The notes under the pieces are model-generated. The model searched no databases, was not told where the DNA came from, and was given only the letters and a program-made list of their open reading frames with translations. The position numbers were made by a program, and so were the translations under genes. Of a stretch of 56,732 nt of DNA, positions 53,233-56,732 are shown piece after piece (position 1 is the first letter of the stretch; each line of letters begins with the position of its first letter). The stretch lies in assembly GCA_015488685.1 (NCBI GenBank), contig WFNH01000090.1:1-56732 (forward strand), written 5' to 3'. This DNA comes from Marinosulfonomonas sp. (GTDB lineage Bacteria; Pseudomonadota; Alphaproteobacteria; Rhodobacterales; Rhodobacteraceae).

Positions 53233-54147
53233 ATGTCGAGCAGGACAACCCCGAAAGTGGCGGTATTAATGGGCGGACCTTCGCGTGAACGCGAGGTGTC
53301 TTTGTCTTCCGGGCGCGAATGCGTCACCGCACTGCGGGAAACAGGTTACGAAGTGATCGAGGTGGACGCAGGTCCAGACCTTGCCGAACGCCTGTCCGAA
53401 ATTTCCCCCGACGTTGTCTTTAACGCGCTGCATGGTCGCTGGGGTGAAGACGGCTGCGTGCAGGGGCTGCTTGAGTGGCTGCAAATTCCATACACACATT
53501 CCGGCGTGCTGGCCTCGGCCCTTGCGATGGACAAGGCGCGGGCGAAGGCGGCGTATCAATCCGTTGGCTTGCCGGTGGTAGAGAGCGTGATTGCGAGTAC
53601 GGACGAGGTGCAGGCGCGGCATGTGATGGCGCCGCCCTATGTGGTCAAACCGAACAATGAAGGGTCAAGCGTTGGCATCTATCTGGTGAACGAGGATGCC
53701 AATTCACCCCCCAAGCTGTCCGAAAACATGCCCGACACCGTGATGGTCGAGGCTTTTGCCGCCGGTCGTGAAATGACCACCGCCGTGATGGGCGATCGGG
53801 CGCTGGCGGTGACGGATATTCTGACAGATGGTTGGTATGACTATGACGCGAAATATGTCGAGGGGGGATCGAAACATATCCTGCCCGCTGACCTGCCGCA
53901 GAACATCACCGATGCCTGTCTGGATTATGCCCTGCGCGCCCATAATGTGTTGGGCTGTCGTGGCGTGTCACGCACCGATTTTCGCTGGGATGAAACGCGC
54001 GGTCTGGACGGGCTGATCCTGCTGGAAACCAACACACAGCCGGGGATGACCCCGACGTCGCTTGCGCCGGAACAGGCCGCGCTATGTGGATTTTCTTTCC
54101 CTGATTTGTGCCGCTGGATGGTCGAGGATGCCTCATGCAACCGTTAA
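53233..54147 (+). CDS. ddl: D-alanine--D-alanine ligase
   Basis: A 304-residue ATP-grasp ligase joining D-Ala to D-Ala. Motifs: VLMGGPSREREVSLSSG, HGRWGEDGCVQG, YTHSGVLASALAMDK, PPYVVKPNNEGSSVGI, and the metal site in LILLETNTQPGMT. GGCGGG precedes the ATG. Its last 13 bp overlap ftsQ. Confidence 0.95.
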   Translation: MSSRTTPKVAVLMGGPSREREVSLSSGRECVTALRETGYEVIEVDAGPDLAERLSEISPDVVFNALHGRWGEDGCVQGLLEWLQIPYTHSGVLASALAMDKARAKAAYQSVGLPVVESVIASTDEVQARHVMAPPYVVKPNNEGSSVGIYLVNEDANSPPKLSENMPDTVMVEAFAAGREMTTAVMGDRALAVTDILTDGWYDYDAKYVEGGSKHILPADLPQNITDACLDYALRAHNVLGCRGVSRTDFRWDETRGLDGLILLETNTQPGMTPTSLAPEQAALCGFSFPDLCRWMVEDASCNR

Positions 54148-55001
54148 AGAAACCCCGTAACGCCCGCCGTGATCCGGCCCCCAGTCGCGCCGCCTATAAG
54201 GCGCAGCGCCTGATGCTGACCCCCGGTTTCCGGCAGTTTTTGCGGGTTGGATTGCCGGTGATCGCGATTGCCGCGGCGGCCGGGATTTACCTTTCGGATT
54301 CCGATCGCCGCGATGCGCTGGAACTGAAGGTGTCCGAAATGCGCCGCGCCATCGAGGAGCGGCCGGAATTCATGGTCAATCTGCTGGCAATCGACGGGGC
54401 CAGCGACGAGGTAGCCTCTGATATCCGCGAAATCATTCCGGAAGAGTTTCCGATCACGGCCTTTGATCTGGATCTGGAAACCTTGCAGAAAAATATTGCG
54501 CAAATGGATGCCGTGGCAAATGTCGATGTGCAGGTGCGTAGTGGGATATTGCAGGTCAATGTCACCCAACGGGTGCCCGTGCTGATCTGGCGGACCTATG
54601 AAGGCAATGTATTGCTGGATGCAACCGGCCATCGCGTTGCTTCGATTGCAGCACGCAAAGACCGCCCCGATCTGCCTTTGGTGGCGGGCGACGGGGCGGA
54701 TACGGTTGTTGGCCAAGCCCTTGAAATCCTGGCCGCTGCCGGTCCGTTGCAAAGCCGTCTGCGCGGGATTGAACGGGTAGGAAGGCGCCGTTGGGATTTG
54801 GTTCTGGACCGCAATCAGCGTATTATGCTGCCCGAGGAAAACCCGATTGCCGCACTGGAGCGTGTGATCGCCTTGAATAAGGCGCAGGACATGCTGGCGC
54901 GGGATTTGACAGTGATTGATATGAGAAATGGGCAGCGCCCGACGATCAGGATTGCCGACAACGCCATCGAAGCGTTGCGGCAGATACGGGCGGAAAATTG
55001 A
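54135..55001 (+). CDS. ftsQ: Cell division protein FtsQ
   Basis: A 288-residue bitopic divisome protein. A basic N-terminus and one membrane segment (VGLPVIAIAAAAGIYL, about residues 38-55) precede the POTRA-like beta domain (FMVNLLAIDGAS) and the FtsQ domain (VTQRVPVLIWRT, LLDATGHRVAS). The ATG at 54135 (MQPLKKPRN) has GAGG 7 bp upstream and overlaps ddl by 13 bp. Confidence 0.92.
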   Translation: MQPLKKPRNARRDPAPSRAAYKAQRLMLTPGFRQFLRVGLPVIAIAAAAGIYLSDSDRRDALELKVSEMRRAIEERPEFMVNLLAIDGASDEVASDIREIIPEEFPITAFDLDLETLQKNIAQMDAVANVDVQVRSGILQVNVTQRVPVLIWRTYEGNVLLDATGHRVASIAARKDRPDLPLVAGDGADTVVGQALEILAAAGPLQSRLRGIERVGRRRWDLVLDRNQRIMLPEENPIAALERVIALNKAQDMLARDLTVIDMRNGQRPTIRIADNAIEALRQIRAEN

Positions 55002-55014
55002 GGGAGAACGAGGC

Positions 55015-56349
55015 ATGAGCAACCAATACGAGGCCCAACGCGCCATGCGCAACATGCGCAAAGCCGCAATGCAACGTGGGGTGATTGCGGTGCTGGATGT
55101 GGGCACTTCGAAAATCGCCTGTCTGGTGCTGCGGTTTGATGGCACGGACAAATTTTCCGGCGCTGACGAAATGGGATCAAAGGCAGGGCAGTCCGGTTTT
55201 CGGGTGATTGGCGCGGCCACCACCCGTTCGCGCGGTGTGCGCTTTGGTGAAGTCGATGCGATGCAGGAAACCGAACGGGCAATCCGCACGGTCATTCAGG
55301 CGGCGCAAAAGATGGCGGATTTGCGGGTGGATCATGTGATCGCCTGTTTCTCGGGCGCGCGCCCGCGTTCATACGGGTTGGCCGGATCAATTGATTTGCA
55401 GGAAAATGTGGTCACTGAAAACGATGTATCGCATGTGCTGGCGATGTGTGATGTGCCCGATTACGGCAATGATCGCGAGGTGCTGCATGCCCAGCCGGTG
55501 AATTTTGCCCTGGATCATCGCAGCGGGCTGATTGATCCGCGCGGGCAGATCGGCAACCGTCTGGCAACCGATATGCATATGCTGACGGTGGATGCCACGG
55601 TTGTGGCGAACCTGCTGCATTGCATCAAACGCTGTGATCTGGAAATCGCGGGGCTGGCCTCGTCTGCTTATGTGGCGGGCATTTCGGCGCTGGTCGAGGA
55701 CGAACAGGAACTGGGCGCGGCCTGTATCGATATGGGCGGCGGCGCGACGGGCCTGTCGATCTTTATCAGAAAGCACATGATTTATTCGGATTCCGTGCGT
55801 CTGGGCGGCGACCATGTCACGGCGGATATTTCGCAAGGGCTGCAGGTGCCGATGGCCACTGCCGAACGGATCAAAACCTTTTATGGCGGTGTTGTTGCCA
55901 CCGGTATGGATGATCGCGACATGATCGAGGTCGGCGGTAATACCGGCGATTGGGAACATGACCGGCGCACCGTTTCACGGGCCGAACTGATTGGCATCAT
56001 GCGCCCCCGGGTCGAGGAAATTCTGGAAGAGGTGCGCGCCCGTCTGGACGCGGCCGGGTTCGAGCATCTGCCCAGTCAGAAGATCGTGCTGACCGGCGGC
56101 GGAAGCCAGATTCCGGGCCTTGACGGTTTGGCGACAAAAATATTGGGCCAGCAGGTGCGCCTTGGGCGTCCGATGCGGGTTCAGGGGTTGCCACAGGCGG
56201 CGACAGGACCGGCCTTTGCGGCCTCGGTCGGGTTGTGCCTGTTCGCGGCGCACCCGCAAGACGAGTGGTGGGATTTCGACATTCCCGCAGAAAAATACCC
56301 AGCACGGTCCTTCCGGCGGGCGGTAAAATGGTTCAAGGACAACTGGTAA
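55015..56349 (+). CDS. ftsA: Cell division protein FtsA
   Basis: A 444-residue actin-like ATPase that tethers FtsZ to the membrane. Motifs: VIAVLDVGTSKIACLVLR (phosphate 1), GAACIDMGGGATGLSIF (phosphate 2), VLTGGGSQIPGL (adenosine). The amphipathic C-terminal helix (RRAVKWFKDNW) that binds the membrane is intact. GAGG precedes the ATG at 55015; the 29-codon upstream extension overlaps ftsQ and was rejected. Confidence 0.95.
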   Translation: MSNQYEAQRAMRNMRKAAMQRGVIAVLDVGTSKIACLVLRFDGTDKFSGADEMGSKAGQSGFRVIGAATTRSRGVRFGEVDAMQETERAIRTVIQAAQKMADLRVDHVIACFSGARPRSYGLAGSIDLQENVVTENDVSHVLAMCDVPDYGNDREVLHAQPVNFALDHRSGLIDPRGQIGNRLATDMHMLTVDATVVANLLHCIKRCDLEIAGLASSAYVAGISALVEDEQELGAACIDMGGGATGLSIFIRKHMIYSDSVRLGGDHVTADISQGLQVPMATAERIKTFYGGVVATGMDDRDMIEVGGNTGDWEHDRRTVSRAELIGIMRPRVEEILEEVRARLDAAGFEHLPSQKIVLTGGGSQIPGLDGLATKILGQQVRLGRPMRVQGLPQAATGPAFAASVGLCLFAAHPQDEWWDFDIPAEKYPARSFRRAVKWFKDNW

Positions 56350-56527
56350 ACCGCAACATTTGGTGAACATGGCGAAATACTGCCGAAAAATAGTATGTTT
56401 ACCCCATATTTTGTGGCTAATTTGCGTTTTTTAGGTGACGTTTGCGGTATCTGTGGATAAGATCGGTTAAGAGTAGGCAATCAATAGCCCGTTAAGGGCT
56501 TGGAACGAAGAACAGGCGGATAGTTAC

Positions 56528-56732
56528 ATGGCATTGAATTTTATAGAGACCCAACAGCAGCAGGATCTGAAACCACGTATCACGGTTTTTGGCGTAGGCG
56601 GGGCAGGCGGCAATGCTGTCAACAATATGATCGAAAAAGAACTCGACGGGGTCGAGTTTGTGGTGGCCAACACCGATGCGCAGGCGCTTCAGCAAAGTAA
56701 CGCCGCCGCAAAAATCCAGATGGGATTAAAAG
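56528..56732 (+). CDS. ftsZ: Cell division GTPase FtsZ, N-terminal part (3' end outside window)
   Basis: The first 68 codons of Fts[19 protein letters not shown] leads into the first nucleotide-binding block [14 protein letters not shown] and [10 protein letters not shown], the tubulin-like motif that contacts GTP. The gene runs off the window. The 178 bp between ftsA and ftsZ are AT-rich and likely hold the ftsZ promoter, though no single element is convincing. Confidence 0.95.
   Translation, partial: MALNFIETQQQQDLKPRITVFGVGGAGGNAVNNMIEKELDGVEFVVANTDAQALQQSNAAAKIQMGLK

Noticed and set aside
1-56732. tRNA, rRNA, CRISPR, insertion sequence or prophage
   Set aside because: None was seen in the intergenic stretches or as ORFs.

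Overview
The window looks like chromosomal DNA of a marine alphaproteobacterium of the Rhodobacterales (Roseobacter-type). The reasons are a GC-rich coding bias, a Rhodobacterales-style division/cell-wall cluster (ftsW-murG-murC-two DUF2484 genes-murB-ddl-ftsQ-ftsA-ftsZ), a TRAP dicarboxylate system with its DctB/DctD regulators, a sulfite-reductase operon with DUF934, and several Hint-domain proteins. No rRNA, tRNA, CRISPR array, transposase or phage gene was seen. The first gene (RNase J) and the last (ftsZ) run off the window.

Layout. 1-6.4 kb: RNase J (partial), a RhlE-like DEAD-box helicase, release factor 3 and a two-domain peptide-type ABC ATPase. 6.4-16 kb: accessory region with three separate Hint-domain proteins on the minus strand, interleaved with an atypical SDR protein, a TrkH potassium channel subunit, an ArsM-type arsenite methyltransferase, an orphan ABC ATPase and a CoxE-like VWA protein. 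16.2-17.4 kb: a YeeE/YedE (PmpA/PmpB-like) sulfur-compound permease pair behind a putative sulfide-responsive operator. 17.5-22.7 kb: DUF1203, XdhC, then a small/large/medium molybdenum hydroxylase (form II CoxSLM-like). 22.8-26.2 kb: a small membrane protein, infC with an apparent ATA start codon, two paralogous Ala-rich membrane-anchored proteins, and an SRPBCC/small-regulator pair. 26.4-30.1 kb: assimilatory sulfate reduction operon (sulfite reductase, CysH, DUF934, ferredoxin-NADP reductase). 30.4-37.9 kb: a cytochrome P450, then dctBD and dctPQM. 38-40.8 kb: tpiA, two TfoX/Sxy N-domain proteins, an IscA/ErpA-type protein, a SufT-like DUF59 protein and an orphan. 40.9-46.2 kb: a DAACS symporter paired with a family-3 binding protein, a periplasmic orphan, an alpha/beta hydrolase and a HI0933-family flavoprotein. 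46.3-56.7 kb: the division and cell-wall cluster, interrupted by a 504-codon orphan gene and an inverted pair of REP-like hairpins.

How the genes work together. Most of the window is ordinary Rhodobacterales metabolism: C4-dicarboxylate uptake under two-component control, sulfate assimilation, sulfur-compound uptake, Mo-hydroxylase maturation and peptidoglycan precursor synthesis. I see no clear multi-gene system that I would call new. The best second-look items are: the DctD protein that has lost both its Walker A lysine and the GAFTGA loop while DctD-type operators are retained; the Ala-rich paralogue pair with a shared C-terminal module; the three Hint proteins; the binding protein paired with a secondary symporter; and the orphan gene inside the cell-wall cluster. 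All function calls come from reading the translated sequences and recalled family knowledge; no database search was run.
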